Assembly (NCBI GenBank): GCA_036971475.1
Contig: JBAIZL010000005.1
Location: 169,307,886-169,371,885 of the forward strand
Origin: Prosapia bicincta
Lineage: Eukaryota; Arthropoda; Insecta; Hemiptera; Cercopidae
Length of the DNA: 64,000 nucleotides
Direction: 5' to 3'
Position numbers and translations under genes: made by a program. The notes under the pieces were generated by a model. That model was not told the origin of the DNA and did not search any database. It was given only the letters and a program-made list of their open reading frames with translations. This document shows, piece by piece, positions 25,901-35,989 of the stretch (its first letter is position 1; the number at the start of each line of letters is the position of its first letter).

Positions 25901-28552
25901 GATGAAATCACATCGGGCTTTCTTTTAATAACACGATCAGTATAACACTAACAATAGAGACCCCTGCGCTGATTGTAATTAGCAACGGCACCATAGTGCT
26001 TTAATTTCAAACGCCGCTTAGATTATATTGCCTTACAGAGTTTATAATACAGTGCAGAGCTATATTATAAGTTATGTAGGCTTACAACAGCTATTGTTTA
26101 TAAAATAGAAACTTACCGCGGAATACGGAACAAAATACGGTAACATTTTTCAATATTATAAATGATTGTGGTTTCAAGGACCATTCTATTTGACACAGGG
26201 GAGCAGAGGGAAGGGTTTGGGGTTTAAACTCGCCTAGAAGGATATTATAGAGTTTCATTTCAACCCTTTATCATCTAGTTTTGTAAAAATTTTCATCTAA
26301 TTTACAACACCCCTTAGGAGGTTTATATATTATAATTTTATTTTAAGATAGTTTTCCGATAAAACGAGTCGGCACTTGAGTGAGAGCTGTTAATAAAAAT
26401 GAGTGTACACTGTCCATAAAATACTCCTATATGCGTAACTTCATTTGGGGGTGGTCTCATACTTGAGAAATAAAACTTGTGCTAGGAATAGATGCTAGCC
26501 GTGCTTTATTTCCACGAGAACATCGCTTATAAAAAGTAAAAGTTTTAATGAACTTTTAAAGAAGCCTTGTAGACTCAATATTTTTCTAGATAATTGATGT
26601 TTTGCTGAGTGAAAAATTAGACTTTGAATTTAAAGACTTGTTATTTCTTGCTAGCTTTTACTTTAGAACCGTAAATAAATACCCCACTCTAAACGTACTT
26701 GAATTTAATATTAATTGAATATTCATCTAATTTATAATGTATTTAAAAAGCCAAATCCCATCAGAAGGGGATATTGTAAGAAACTTTTAACACTGCTAAA
26801 ACCCGCTGCAAAGATATCAACCTGATTTTTTTTTCTTCACTTTTCGATCATAATTATCTTCAGATATTGAGAAAAAATACATTTTTTAATACAACAATTT
26901 TTAAAAACCTTGAAGTTTACACAAAGTAAGGGTTATAGGTCAAAACAAATATTTATTATAATAATAAGCGAAGGAAAATCACGCGTACCTCACGTAATAA
27001 CAGTATATAATAGTTATATAACAGTTACATAAAGTAGCCCCTCACTTAATAACAGTATATAACAGTTATATAAAGTATCCCCTCACTTAATAACAGTATA
27101 TAATAGTTATATAAGAGTTATATAAAGTAGCCCCTCACTTAATAACAGTATATAATAGTTATATAACAGTTATATAAAGTAGCCCCTCACTTAATAACAG
27201 TATATAACAGTTATATAAAGTAGCCCCTCCCTTAATAACAGTATATAATAGTTATATAACAGTTATATAAAGTAGCCCTTCACTTAATAACAGCACAAAT
27301 CTTTTAAAGAGGAATAATAGGCATTGTAATGTAAATAATTTACAAATGTTGAATAAATATTACTTTGAAAAGTGATAATAAATGTTTAATACTAGTATTA
27401 TATTAAATACTTTTTGTCTGGATAAACATTTTGTTTTTATTACCAATTAAACGTTTTATCGGTGTTTCACGTAACATGAAGAAATGTTACCAGAAATGAA
27501 TCTACTGTTCACCAGAAGAAATGTTAGATTGAGCTGCAGATTTAATATGCATGAATTACATCAGGATATTAAGAATGACGATATTTAAATTATGTATCGT
27601 TGCTAAAATAGAAAGAAAGAAATTGAACCTATAGGGTTAGATTTTAACGCATTGTATTTCTTACAAGCCTTTAACTTGATTTCGTCAATAAATATTGCTC
27701 TGTACATACTTAAATTTTACGCTCATTGAGTTCTCCTCAAATTTGGAATGTCTTTGAATTAAGAACACAATTAATTCACTCATTTGATTCTGACTTTGAG
27801 CGTTAAAGTAGAATAAAATGACTTATATCCTAAAAGTTTTCCTATGTGATGAGTTAGCTTGCAGAAATAGTTGCTGAATTCCTTTTGCCCCTTATAACCC
27901 TTCTCTAGAATGAATTTCTGTCTGTGTTACTGGTTACACTTACTGACAACTCCTATTAACAGCACAATCTTGTTTGTAATAGCTAAACTGGTGTATCCAG
28001 TTTGGTCGAGGCTTGGCTTTCTTCACTACTTAGGGATAATACAGTGTCCTTTAAAGTGTATCTCTTAAGTCAAACCAACCTAACCAATGTTGCTTGTAGG
28101 CATGAAGATATTCAGTGGAGAATAATTATTTCTACCCTCTCAGATTAGAAAGGGTATCGCTAAGGAGAGCGGAATAAGCTTAAAGAAGGGGTACAACCCT
28201 TCTTAGGGGAGGGTAACTTTTATACCTCGTACACACAACAGCAGTAGGCCTACTTTAAAGCTTCATTTTGTATTTTGCTTTACTGTTTCTATTCTGTAGC
28301 TTTATTTCTGTTATGAATCTCTTCTATAGCACTCTCGATGAGACCATATACTCGACTAAAACAGCATTTCAGAAGAAAAATGGGGGTTTGCTAATAATTT
28401 TGTTTTTAACGAATGACTAATTTGTTAAAAACAAATTTTATGAGGTATTGTTTTTGAAGACAAAGACATTAAAAAAACAAAGCAATTCAAACAGCTGTTT
28501 CACAAATGTCATATGTCATATTATATGTTAATACATATAATACACAAACATA

Positions 28553-28617
<65 letters not shown>

Positions 28618-28640
28618 ACACACACACACACACACAAACA

Positions 28641-28725
<85 letters not shown>

Positions 28726-29379
28726 ATATATATACATATTGTATATATAATTTAAAAATATACTCTAAACAGTAGAAACTACTGTGTTTTAAATGACTTA
28801 TTTTATAAATTGTGGTATTTTATAAATAGTGGCTGGAATGTAAGTTAATTAGTCAAACATAACCTCACTTTAAGGACACACTCCGTTATCTAGTAATTCT
28901 TCAGAAATTGCCGCACTATGTTATACCACACAAGTATAGCCTATAACTGTATTACATTATAGCTATAAAATATGCTCTTTGGTTAGGTTGGATTATAAAA
29001 AAGGACAAAACTAAGTTTCTTTCACCCACTAACCGATTGGTGAATTGAATGACTACATTTTTCGGCTTGCAACATTACATGTTAAGATACTCGAGATTAA
29101 CTTACGCTAGTAAACTCAATATTTTTAAATACTAAGCCTATCCTAACCGGATACTTTGTAGCTATATTATAATATAGCTATATACTAATGTACTAAGTCT
29201 ATACTATAGCGCTATGTTTTATATTGTTTTATAACATTAAGTTTTTACAGTTTCGGGTATGTTTGTAAATTGAGTTTATGTTTATATGTTTTTAATTTAA
29301 AAAAAAATTATGGTTCGGGCATTGGGCATATAATAGCTTTTTCGCTGGTTTTATGTATTTGTAGGTTATATATATATTT

Positions 29380-29468
<89 letters not shown>

Positions 29469-30748
29469 GTATAAGAAAAAATGGCGTTAATCCAATTAGA
29501 ATTTCAGAAATTTAAAATTTACAACTGATTTTGAAGAATGAGTTTGAAAAAGACGTCATCTCTTTTTGTAAGTTATAATAAATGTTAGCCTACTTGAATT
29601 TTTGTTTTCATTATAGGCGTACATGACAAGTTAGGTTAAAAATGTTTGTGTTGATTTTGCTTTTAAGAACCATACTGTGATTATATAAAATAAATTAGGT
29701 CAAAAAGTGTGAACACATTGTTTATTGAGCACAGCCGGATGTGGAAGACGAAACTGGGGCGTGTATAGGGTTATGTAAAGGCCACCTAGGTATCAGGATC
29801 TGTAACAGTGTTGGACAATTTATGGCCGGCAGACACAGCCAACTTGTTATGCACTTTCACCTTCTTATTGCGTCTGGGTTTGGAAAGACGGTGAGTCAGT
29901 CACCTCTAGGGCCGAGCGACATCTATGTAGGCGTTTGTGATGTTCAAACAGTGTAACAGAAGTGCATAGTCTGTCGTATAGCTATTATACAGTGAGTGTA
30001 CAATATTGAGTCATCATAATTAGTGGAGTAAGCCACATAACTACAAAACATTTTAACTAAAGTTAAAACAATAATTAAACTATAATTTAATTTGTTATCA
30101 GTTATACTCTCTGATGATGGTGAATTTCTCATTGAAACGCTTTTTAGAAAATAAATAACTAATAATGAGTTAATGTTTGTTTTTATTTAATTATTACCTT
30201 TGCTTACAAGTTAGGGAAATGTTTGTATATTTTTATGTGTATTTTATACAATTATAAATGATTATCTTACAAACAATTTGATTATGTAATTTTGTGTCAC
30301 AAAATGTTAATTGATTCAAAATAGAAATAAAACTGTCTTTTTAGAGTAAAACTATCATTTGTAAAGTAATTTTGTTCTTGAGCAAAACATTTTGTTCTCG
30401 ATATTTTGGTAGATAAACATTATTATTATAATTGTGATGTTAGAATGTGATGAAATTAAATGTTTGGTTGTAATAAATTAATTTATAGAAATTAAACATT
30501 TTTGAACACAATAAGCTAAACCAACAGCATTTACAATAGTTTGGTATCAGGATTACCGAATCGGTTTCGAAGTTTAATTTGAGTTCATATAAAAGAAATT
30601 TTTAGTTGGTATTTTAAAATAAAAATACCAACTTTAAACTAATGTTTATTGAACTGAATTTAATATCAAATTAGTTTTCTTAATGCAAAGGCTATGCAGA
30701 TTATTAAATTAAAAATTAACGCATGTTAATGTTCTACAAGTTTTACAC

Positions 30749-30787
<39 letters not shown>

Positions 30788-33124
30788 GGTGAATATTTTG
30801 ATGTTTAAACATAGAAAATTATATTGAATCAAAGGCTTACATCAGTTAAAGTAGAAATATTACAATAATGTCATCAAACATGTACCCCCTTCGCCGTACT
30901 CACTAGCTAGGACTTTAATGTTCATATGAACAAATTTGATTGCCTTTAGGTTTTTTATTTTTTTGTTATTTAGAAATTATTTTAAATAAAAACAAAATAC
31001 AGAATTTTTGAAAAATTAATATGATTAAAAAAGAAAATTTGCGAAAAGTACATTTACTTAAAACAATAATACAACCTTTTGCACGATTTGTAATACCTAA
31101 ACCAATTTGACTTTATTTAATATGTACTTCTTTAAAAATCCTTTTGTTAATTTTTCCTAACCCATTTTTTGGTAATACTTGATTAAATACAACTTAACAT
31201 TTTTTTCATTTTCAGTTACGCCAGGCTACTTTGAAAAATTGTAAAAACGATAACGTAATGTTAAATGTTGTGCACTCTTTCATGAAGTAATTTTACAAAA
31301 AATATCACTGTTTTATGATACATTATATATTAAAAAATGTCTAGAGTGTAAATTATTCGGTCAGGATAGAATCCGTTATTCATACGTAAGTTTGTTACGT
31401 AAACCAACAGATTGCCGAATTGAAATAGCATTATTATTTACTTCAGTCTTACAACAACACAAATATGTTAAAACATACATGCTTATTTTACGTTTGTCTT
31501 ATAAAAGTCATTTTAGTATTTTAAAATAACCGCATCTAGCCGTAACTAAGCAATATCGTTTCTCAAACCTCAAAGTAACGGCAAATTCGAGTATTTCGAC
31601 TAAACGAGGTTCGAGTTAGCGAGGGTAATAATTCCTGACTTAAGTTACACTAAAAACGTAAGTGTATAATTTTGGTACTAGGCTGTACTAACCGTTAGTT
31701 CAAAGGCAAGTTAATTTAAACGCCGATATGAAATAAAGTAGTCCCATACAAACTTTAACTTGTGATTATATATTTGTAAAGTGTGTACAAACGTAAATAT
31801 GTACTTAGATATTGCAAAATGATTAAGAATATATTGCATTTTAATTACAGAAATCTAAAATGTATTGTATAATGTATTGTAGGTCCTAATTAATTTTAAA
31901 ACAATTTAACTACTACTGGCTTACACAAACAGCTAATAGTTAATCTAACTGTTGAAAGCGGTACGCAGACTTACAGCAGGCACGTAACACTACTTTGGCT
32001 TGGGGTGTCTTTTGCTTTGAGTTAAAAAGGTTAAACGAGCACAATTTCGACTTATTGATGCCCGCTACTCAAAACATAGAGCTATAGAATTGGGTTAAGT
32101 AGCGTTTAATAGAAAAAAATTGTTTTCCAGGAGTTTCCCGTTAACATTTTCCAGCTGTAATGGGAAATTAACATTGCGTGTTTAAGGAGCTGATCAAAAT
32201 TCTAGTTATAGAGCCCACTACCCAAAACGTAAAGTTATAGAGTTTAGTTTTATGTATCGTTAAAACAGTGAAAATTCGGTTTTCCAAAAGTCTCTCTGAA
32301 AATTTTCCAACTCTAATGTGAAATTAACATTGAATGTTCAAAGGGATGAAGGAAGTTCGACTTATCAAGAAATTCTAATTATTAAGTTTCATATTAGCAA
32401 TGTTTCAATGTAGTATTTTCAGAATAAAAAGACAAAAATGGTGGCGGGAAGGGCAAAAACATAGAAACGTTTATTTTAAGACCAATAAAAATGTAATTAA
32501 CCATTTATTAGCTCATTTCTACCGTTTGATAAAGCCAATTGATCTTTGCCCTTCATATATCTCTGGCATTATACAAGATAATCTATAATCTACAATTCTG
32601 TGTCGAATTGATTTTAAAAACAAAAACATATATAATTTTCAAGGTCAATACTTCACAACATTTTATCGTCTGAGGCCAACGCAATACATTTTCGTTCCAT
32701 ATTTGGTCCCCCATAATGACAGTGCAGTGTATATCCAGTGGGAGTTAACGACTTCTGGACAGAATTATGTTGTTAAAAGCCTTTTAACTGTTTTGTGGAA
32801 TTTTGTAATACTTTAGAGTGGGTTCGAGGTCTGAATCATGGCGTCACTTGGTAATTTTCCTGACATGGGTTTCTAAACAGATAGGAAACAACCGCTCTGT
32901 TAATGTTTGCAGAAGTCTGGCCGCAATTTACTGGTTTTCAGTTCCTCCGCGCATTTTGTAATGAGAGCAGTGTAGGAAAGTTTAAGGAATAAAACTATAT
33001 TGCAAATTTCACCCTAACATTACATCTCGTCGAGTCATAATAAAATGTTTGACAGTAAGGGCGAAATTAGACATTGCATTAATTAGTGTTTTTAATAACT
33101 AATGCCAACTCATGATCAATAACT

Positions 33125-33199
<75 letters not shown>

Positions 33200-33239
33200 T
33201 TCATGAGAATAAAATATATTTTTACATTTACTTTTAATG

Positions 33240-33324
<85 letters not shown>

Positions 33325-33509
33325 CTATATTACGTATTCATGTGTATTAATAAAGAAATAAAACAATTTACAAGTACAAGAATAATTTATTGAATTTACA
33401 ATTCGAAGCTTTTCGTTGGTAAACAGTACCAACATCCTCAGGAATACTAGAAATCATTTTGAATTTTAAATTCAATAAATTATTCTTGTATTTGTAAATT
33501 GTTTTATTT

Positions 33510-33551
<42 letters not shown>

Positions 33552-35181
33552 CTTTATTTCAATGACAGCCATCATCATCATCAGTGCGTAGGCCTATAGC
33601 TAAAAAAAATCTAAATTATGATGCAGCTTTAAGCTGCAGTTAGTTTAACTACAGATAAATATATAAAATTATAATTTAAATTTACCTTCGGTCATACTCA
33701 TTGATGTAGATAACGTTCTTTTGAAACGCTTATACTAATATAAATTTTTATTGTGAGTTGGTGTTTGTTATTATATATGTACGAGTGTTACTCTGCTCAC
33801 AAACTATTCTCAGATGTTTTCTATTTGTATAGTTGTTCTAAAAACAATTACATATCACCTTATACGATAAAGAAGATTAATATGTTAACAAATATAATAT
33901 TTAATAAGGATTTTGGGGGTAAACACCTGTGTCATTTTACTTGCCCGTATTATAGATGCTTCATCGCTGATAAAGATCAGCCCCGATGTACTAAGAAAGG
34001 TATTGAAGCCAGTCGTAAGTATGCAGACAAATGCATTGAAGTCGATGGAAAGATTTTCAAAGATTTAATATAAATTATTGAATAGGTTTTAGTTAATGCT
34101 TTCAGATAAAGTTTACTTAGTTTATATAGTTCGTATAGTTTATCTATACAATTTTGTTCAGAATTAATTTTCTACACGTTTTTTTAAAACTTGAATTGGT
34201 AATCACCATGTATTCTTTAACAATTAAGTTATTGTACGACAAAGAAACAAAGAACGACAAAGATTTATAAGAACACAAGTTGTTTTAGCCCTTCGATGTA
34301 TCAAAACCTACTCAAAATATGGATCAAAGGCCTACTTTACGCGCTTTACCAGGCGAAAGTCATAAAAAAAACACTATTTATTACTCTTAAATCTTACGAA
34401 ATTTGTTTGGATTTTATTTCTTGGGAAGAGTCGAAATCCGGGCAAAATCTTTAACTAGCCGTCACTCGTTAACGAAGCTTTCAGGAAGATATATGAACTT
34501 TTTCTTTATTCTTACATGTATAATGAGATTCCAAAGTATTGCTATGTCTTCATAAATCACTTGCGAGTCGACTTTCGACAACTGTGTTACAGTGCTTCTT
34601 TTCGAACATTACAAGCTTTGAGTCTAATGTTCGAAAATGAATGCACTGTGTATAACATTAACATAATTTTCGTCAAACCATATTGGAATAACCACTAAAG
34701 TAATACGTATAACTAAGGTTAATGTTTTAGGTTACAATTTAGGTATTTAGGTTGAATGTTACTTTATATATATTGTTATTTTAAGTATTTTAAGAAAAAT
34801 ATAGCCTATATTGTCAAATTGAATTTTTACATTAATTATTTGAAATTTTAAAAACAGTTTATAAATATAAACATAGGATATAAGTATTTTGAAAAGCATT
34901 AAATGAGTTAAAATATGTAAAAACAAATTAAAAATTAAGAAGGCTATTAAAACACATTTTATCAAATCAAAATATCCAGTCCATATTGAAACTTGTTAAA
35001 TGTTTAGATAAATAAATAAATTAAGAAAAATATAAATAAACAGTAATTAAGACAAAATTGAAGGAAATAACACTATTAAAATGTGAATTATAATTATAGA
35101 CATACCTGGATGTCGATATAGTAAAGCACATGTTACTGTTGCGACGAGCAAAAAGACAAAACACTCTGCCTTAACACTCAT
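12463..35181 (-). CDS. i-type (destabilase-family) lysozyme 1, four coding exons, complete
   Basis: Coding segments 35181-35106, 20585-20397, 18092-18019 and 12624-12463 join in frame (501 nt, 166 residues plus stop); all introns are GT-AG. Residues 1 to about 19 form a hydrophobic signal peptide, so the product is secreted. The destabilase domain runs from Cys39 to Cys153: C-L-G-C-I-C at 39-44, IGC at 54-56, CGPF at 61-64, YWLDAG at 70-75, CVNDPNC at 93-99 and DCNHDG at 114-119. Twelve cysteines in the mature region allow six disulfides. Asn51-Leu-Thr is an N-glycosylation sequon. i-type lysozymes cleave peptidoglycan or isopeptide bonds. Here, however, the position of the catalytic Glu after C-x-C-x-C is Asp45, and the loop Cys56-Cys61 has no Asp, so muramidase activity is doubtful. 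A paralogue lies upstream on the same strand at 59-60 kb. The family call is firm; the function is inferred. Confidence 0.93.
13834..13917. repeat. (GA)n microsatellite
   Basis: About 41 GA units with one TA interruption, inside the hAT element near its left end. Confidence 0.95.
14186..16973 (+). pseudogene. hAT transposase pseudogene (TTF zinc finger / DUF4371 / C-terminal dimerisation type)
   Basis: A possible first exon MDVRNWFQK ends at a GTAAGT donor (14186-14213). A zinc-finger-like segment lies at 15178-15444 (WxxCF-like start, HVSSHYHK). A DUF4371-like region follows (FCETHDLPFRGKEGDERVF near 15478; ERFIKDCKQAKAYTIIADKTADIVG near 15668, in more than one frame). MAGKEGDVQAILKKKYNKSL lies at 15938 and FHCSSQKLNLVINDTSKLPE shortly after. 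The hAT C-terminal dimerisation signature ITATVERSFSTLQREKFWPR lies at about 16776-16835. Many stops and frameshifts break it, so it is inactive. Such genes catalyse cut-and-paste transposition. Confidence 0.88.
18019..18092 (-). CDS. Lysozyme 1 exon 3
   Basis: 74 nt, acceptor AATTTTAG|CT, donor AAT|GTGAGT. It encodes YETCVNDPNC and NYMTRY (residues 90-113). Length and phases are identical to the corresponding exon of lysozyme 2. Confidence 0.93.
18230..18428 (+). mobile_element. Foldback MITE, copy 2
   Basis: A 159-bp hairpin (18230-18388) with arms CTTACAATTTTTTTAAAAAA and complement, including GCCTATAGTAGCACTTAC in both arms, encloses GGACGGCCGTTTCGGGAGATG. A 40-bp tail (GATTACTAGTAGCTCATG...) is shared with copy 1 at 5647. 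It lies in intron 2 of lysozyme 1, 138 bp upstream of exon 3. Open frames inside are artefacts of the hairpin. Confidence 0.8.
18429..20396 (-). other. Remainder of intron 2 of lysozyme 1
   Basis: Extremely AT-rich; no coding or repeat structure found. Confidence 0.6.
20397..20585 (-). CDS. Lysozyme 1 exon 2 (N-terminal half of destabilase domain)
   Basis: 189 nt, entered after TTTTTTTTAG and left at TTAG|GTTATC in phase 1. It encodes residues 26-89, including the six N-terminal cysteines, CGPF and YWLDAG. It is the diagnostic exon of the family. Confidence 0.93.
20955..21010 (+). mobile_element. hAT terminal fragment
   Basis: CAATGGCGGCTCCAG followed by AGTAGGGGCAAGCCCCCCTTCCC matches the end structure typical of this hAT group (terminal repeat, then a G/C palindromic patch), as at 13541. 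I could not find the partner end. It is probably truncated by, or next to, the inverted repeat at 21184. Confidence 0.5.
21184..21294. repeat. Inverted repeat with ~48-bp arms, then GCGAAACGTG
   Basis: The left arm CACTAGG...TTGTTCAATGCTGTGAGTCATGGACAAGACTGT and the right arm ACAGTCTTGTCCGTGACTTACAACATTGAACAATGCG...CCTAGTG flank a ~15-bp loop. GCGAAACGTGTCTGCTGAAAAATATC follows directly, a Penelope-like terminal signature. It lies in intron 1 of lysozyme 1. Confidence 0.7.
22262..22660 (+). repeat. Polypurine tract, degenerate GAAAAGGAATTAGGAAA repeat
   Basis: About 400 bases of almost pure A/G on the plus strand, built from variants of GAAAAGGAATTAG. Strand-asymmetric purine tracts like this can form triplex or H-DNA. 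It could be the relic of an expanded simple repeat. The minus-strand open frame rich in Phe/Ser/Pro is an artefact. Confidence 0.8.
23270..23640 (-). pseudogene. LINE ORF2 C-terminal tail remnant
   Basis: Minus-strand relic of the region just after the reverse transcriptase of non-LTR elements. Across frames it reads EATVMDFWRSAVEKSKLRES (about 23560-23500), then IKWYDHLQRMRGSSLPKQI (about 23440-23385) and a basic segment before WMEWID-like sequence. The family pattern is an FWRR segment, then WYGHVQRM and GRRRRGRP. It is truncated at both ends, with frameshifts, in intron 1 of lysozyme 1 on the same strand. Confidence 0.7.
23783..24578. mobile_element. Possible non-autonomous hAT-like element
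   Basis: The left end CAGAGGCGGTTTCAG with a G-run (GAGGGGGGGGGGGGG at 23828) and the right end (reverse complement) CACGAGCACAGCTG followed by ACCCACCCC resemble degenerate hAT termini. No matching target duplication was found and there is no transposase frame. Extent uncertain. Confidence 0.3.
24785..24920. repeat. Tandem repeat, three ~52-bp units
   Basis: Three direct copies begin with GAACATTTCTTGGAAG at about 24787, 24838 and 24890, each continuing CCGACTCATTTTCTTTGC with decay in the last. Confidence 0.85.
24959..25387 (-). CDS. Hypothetical 142-residue open frame, faint RhoGAP-like segment
   Basis: The longest uninterrupted frame in the window. Residues about 38-75 (FLKCYLEKLPQTNRAILNHF and following) loosely resemble the helix of RhoGAP domains that follows an LP-x-x-N-R/Y motif. 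The expected N-K-M-T and catalytic Arg regions are not clear. Composition is AT-driven, there is no splice context, and the frame lies inside intron 1 of lysozyme 1 on the same strand. It may be a decayed retrocopy or chance. Confidence 0.2.
   Translation of the reverse strand: MFAFFQFYPLKFATLNKNVSCLGSHKSCFLSNIKKRINPMFLKCYLEKLPQTNRAILNHFCMIIYDLSNVTCSHSSTVHLLMKMMPDFIVSYLKIFFKNIFLCLLSRHMKFSKLSTTYFIGFYNYSTVSKFRVSIFRASVTF
26975..27295. repeat. Tandem repeat, units of ~40 and ~52 bp
   Basis: About seven copies of AAAGTAGCCCCTCACTTAAT / AACAGTATATAATAGTTATA, occurring near 27034, 27074, 27126, 27179, 27217 and 27271. Length alternates depending on whether one or two TAGTTATATAACAGTTATAT segments are present. 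Confidence 0.9.
28549..28739. repeat. (CA)n microsatellite
   Basis: About 180 bp of CA repeats with AA and TA interruptions, in intron 1. His/Thr and Cys/Val frames across it are repeat artefacts. Confidence 0.97.
29381..29470. repeat. (TA)n microsatellite
   Basis: TA run with one AA interruption at about 29418. Confidence 0.95.
29700..30175 (+). mobile_element. Penelope/retroelement-like terminal segment, copy A
   Basis: A GC-richer stretch (29730-29960, containing GGCCGAGCGACATCTATG) leads into CTCTGATGATGG...TCATTGAAACGC at about 30107-30140 and then AATAATGAGTTAATGTTTGTT. The last ~110 bp resemble 33640-33775. CTGATGA...GAAAC followed by an AT-rich tail is typical of the 3' ends of Penelope-like elements in arthropods. 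A 71-residue open frame at 29741-29956 has no known domain. Confidence 0.4.
30748..30786. repeat. (CA)n microsatellite
   Basis: About 19 CA units. Confidence 0.95.
32055..32365. repeat. Tandem duplication, two ~150-bp units
   Basis: Unit 1 (GCCCGCTACTCAAAACATAGAGCTATAG ... GTTTTCCAGGAGT ... GGGAAATTAACATTGCGTG) is repeated as unit 2 (GCCCACTACCCAAAACGTAAAGTTATAG ... GTTTTCCAAAAGT ... GTGAAATTAACATTGAATG). The units have diverged and are non-coding. Confidence 0.8.
33128..33320. repeat. Compound (TA)n, (CA)n, (TA)n microsatellites
   Basis: (TA) at 33128-33197, (CA) at 33242-33288, then (TA) to 33320. A further (TA)n at 33514-33550 flanks the inverted repeat in between. Confidence 0.95.
33349..33513. 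mobile_element. Inverted-repeat element with Penelope-like core
   Basis: The left arm (AAAGAAATAAAACAATTTACAAG...ATAATTTATTGAATTT, 33352-33400) and right arm (AAATTCAATAAATTATTCTTG...AAATTGTTTTATTTCTTT, 33463-33513) are complementary. The core holds CTTTTCGTTGGTAAACAGTACCAACATCCTCAGG. Its complement reads CTGAGGATG, then a perfect 6-bp stem GTTGGT/ACCAAC, then GAAAAG. Flanked by (TA)n on both sides. Confidence 0.65.
33580..33775 (+). mobile_element. Penelope/retroelement-like terminal segment, copy B
   Basis: Shares ATACTC-x-TTGATGTAG...TTGAAACGCTT and TGAGTTGGTGTTTGTTATTA with copy A at about 30100-30180, plus an AT-rich upstream block (AAAATTATAATTTAAATTTACC). It lies directly after the inverted repeat element. 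Confidence 0.4.
33753..34073 (+). CDS. Hypothetical protein or terminal exon, Cys-rich C-terminal half
   Basis: Open frame of 106 residues on the plus strand inside intron 1 of lysozyme 1. The N-terminal half looks like random AT-rich sequence. From about base 33903 (DFGGKHLCHFTCPYY onward) the composition becomes protein-like, with cysteines spaced C-x3-C-x4-C-x12-C-x14-C and a charged tail ending KIFKDLI. That part may be a real last exon of a small secreted Cys-rich protein, entered at an AG near 33897-33902, or a relic. I do not recognise the family. Confidence 0.25.
   Translation: MSWCLLLYMYECYSAHKLFSDVFYLYSCSKNNYISPYTIKKINMLTNIIFNKDFGGKHLCHFTCPYYRCFIADKDQPRCTKKGIEASRKYADKCIEVDGKIFKDLI
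34553..34695. repeat. Hairpin related to the 43954-44172 foldback
   Basis: ACAGTGC...TTTTCGAACATTA and TAATGTTCGAAAATGAATGCACTGT form arms of about 24 bp around AAGCTTTGAGTC. The preceding CTTGCGAGTCGACTTTCG resembles CATGCGAGTTAACTTTCG of the foldback at 43.9 kb, so it may be a decayed relative. Confidence 0.5.
35106..35181 (-). CDS. Lysozyme 1 exon 1 (start codon, signal peptide)
   Basis: ATG at 35181, followed by 25 codons and one base; the core is hydrophobic (FVFLLVATVTCALL). The donor is CCAG|GTATGT. The split codon G|CA joins exon 2 as Ala26. This ATG is chosen because it sits 42 nt below a TATA box and begins a clear signal peptide. Confidence 0.85.
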
Positions 35182-35222
35182 GGCTGTCCTACGCAACTGT
35201 CGTACTTTGTTATCTCATGTAG

Positions 35223-35231
35223 TATATATAT
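35223..35231 (-). promoter_or_regulatory. TATA box of lysozyme 1
   Basis: Minus-strand ATATATATA sits 42 nt upstream of the ATG at 35181. Transcription starting about 30 nt downstream would give a very short 5' leader in the GACAGTTGCGTAGGACAGCC region. Confidence 0.5.
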
Positions 35232-35989
35232 CTAACTACTCCAAGGAGGGGGTTCTGTTGCCACGACAACCCAAGAGTACTTTTATTAGCTTCAATATAT
35301 CCGATTAATTTTAGTTTTAATTACATCCATCAATACGGCTGGAGTCAAATCAAAGTCGGCCTTGATAAATTGATCATTTTCTCCGTGGTACACATTCTGC
35401 GTGCTATTTTGATGGCATTGAAACGAAATAACGTTTTTATTGAAAGAAATAATTTAAATAACAAATAATATGAAAAATAAAATAACATGGTAGGTTTGTT
35501 TACAAAATATTTATTTTTAAATCAACACTATTGTATTGATAACTGACAAAAATTTAAATTCTTTTAAAGTTTGGAGTAAAAATTCGAGTTGTTTTTATAG
35601 TGTTGTGCCTAACAGCTTAAGGTTTTAAAATTTACGCATTTAAAAGCATATTCATAATTTAAATTATAAGGGTCTTCATTTACCATATATTTATTTCGTT
35701 ACGACCAAATATAGACAATTAAAATTTAAGAAGGCCTTTAATTAGTTTTAAATAATTTCTTTATGTTTATATCACAAATAAAAATCTTATTCAGAAGCAA
35801 AAAAAAAAAAAAAAAAATTGTGAAACTGCACGCATGATATAATAACATAGAAATTTGATTCCGATTTTCTTTACATTGAATTTTGTGAAATACGTCGTAT
35901 AGTATTTATTTTTTGATGTAATGATAGTGATGTTGTTATAGTGATTTGGCTGTTGCTTCTAATTATGTGAATTTCATGTGTTGTTTAGA

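Noticed and set aside
28487..28775. Several open frames encoding poly-(His-Thr) or poly-(Cys-Val)
   Set aside because: They are translations of the (CA)n microsatellite on both strands. The same applies to frames at 53073-53267, 57485-57715 and the (TA)n frames at 10.0, 29.4, 57.3 and 61.4 kb.
30107..30140. Bona fide hammerhead ribozyme
   Set aside because: CTGATGA and GAAAC are present, but the intervening stem II does not pair well and stems I/III are not evident, so I report only a signature, not a ribozyme.
35240..35260. Rel/NF-kB type site upstream of lysozyme 1 (GGAGGGGGTTCTG)
   Set aside because: It misses consensus positions of insect kB sites, and one weak match is not evidence of immune regulation.
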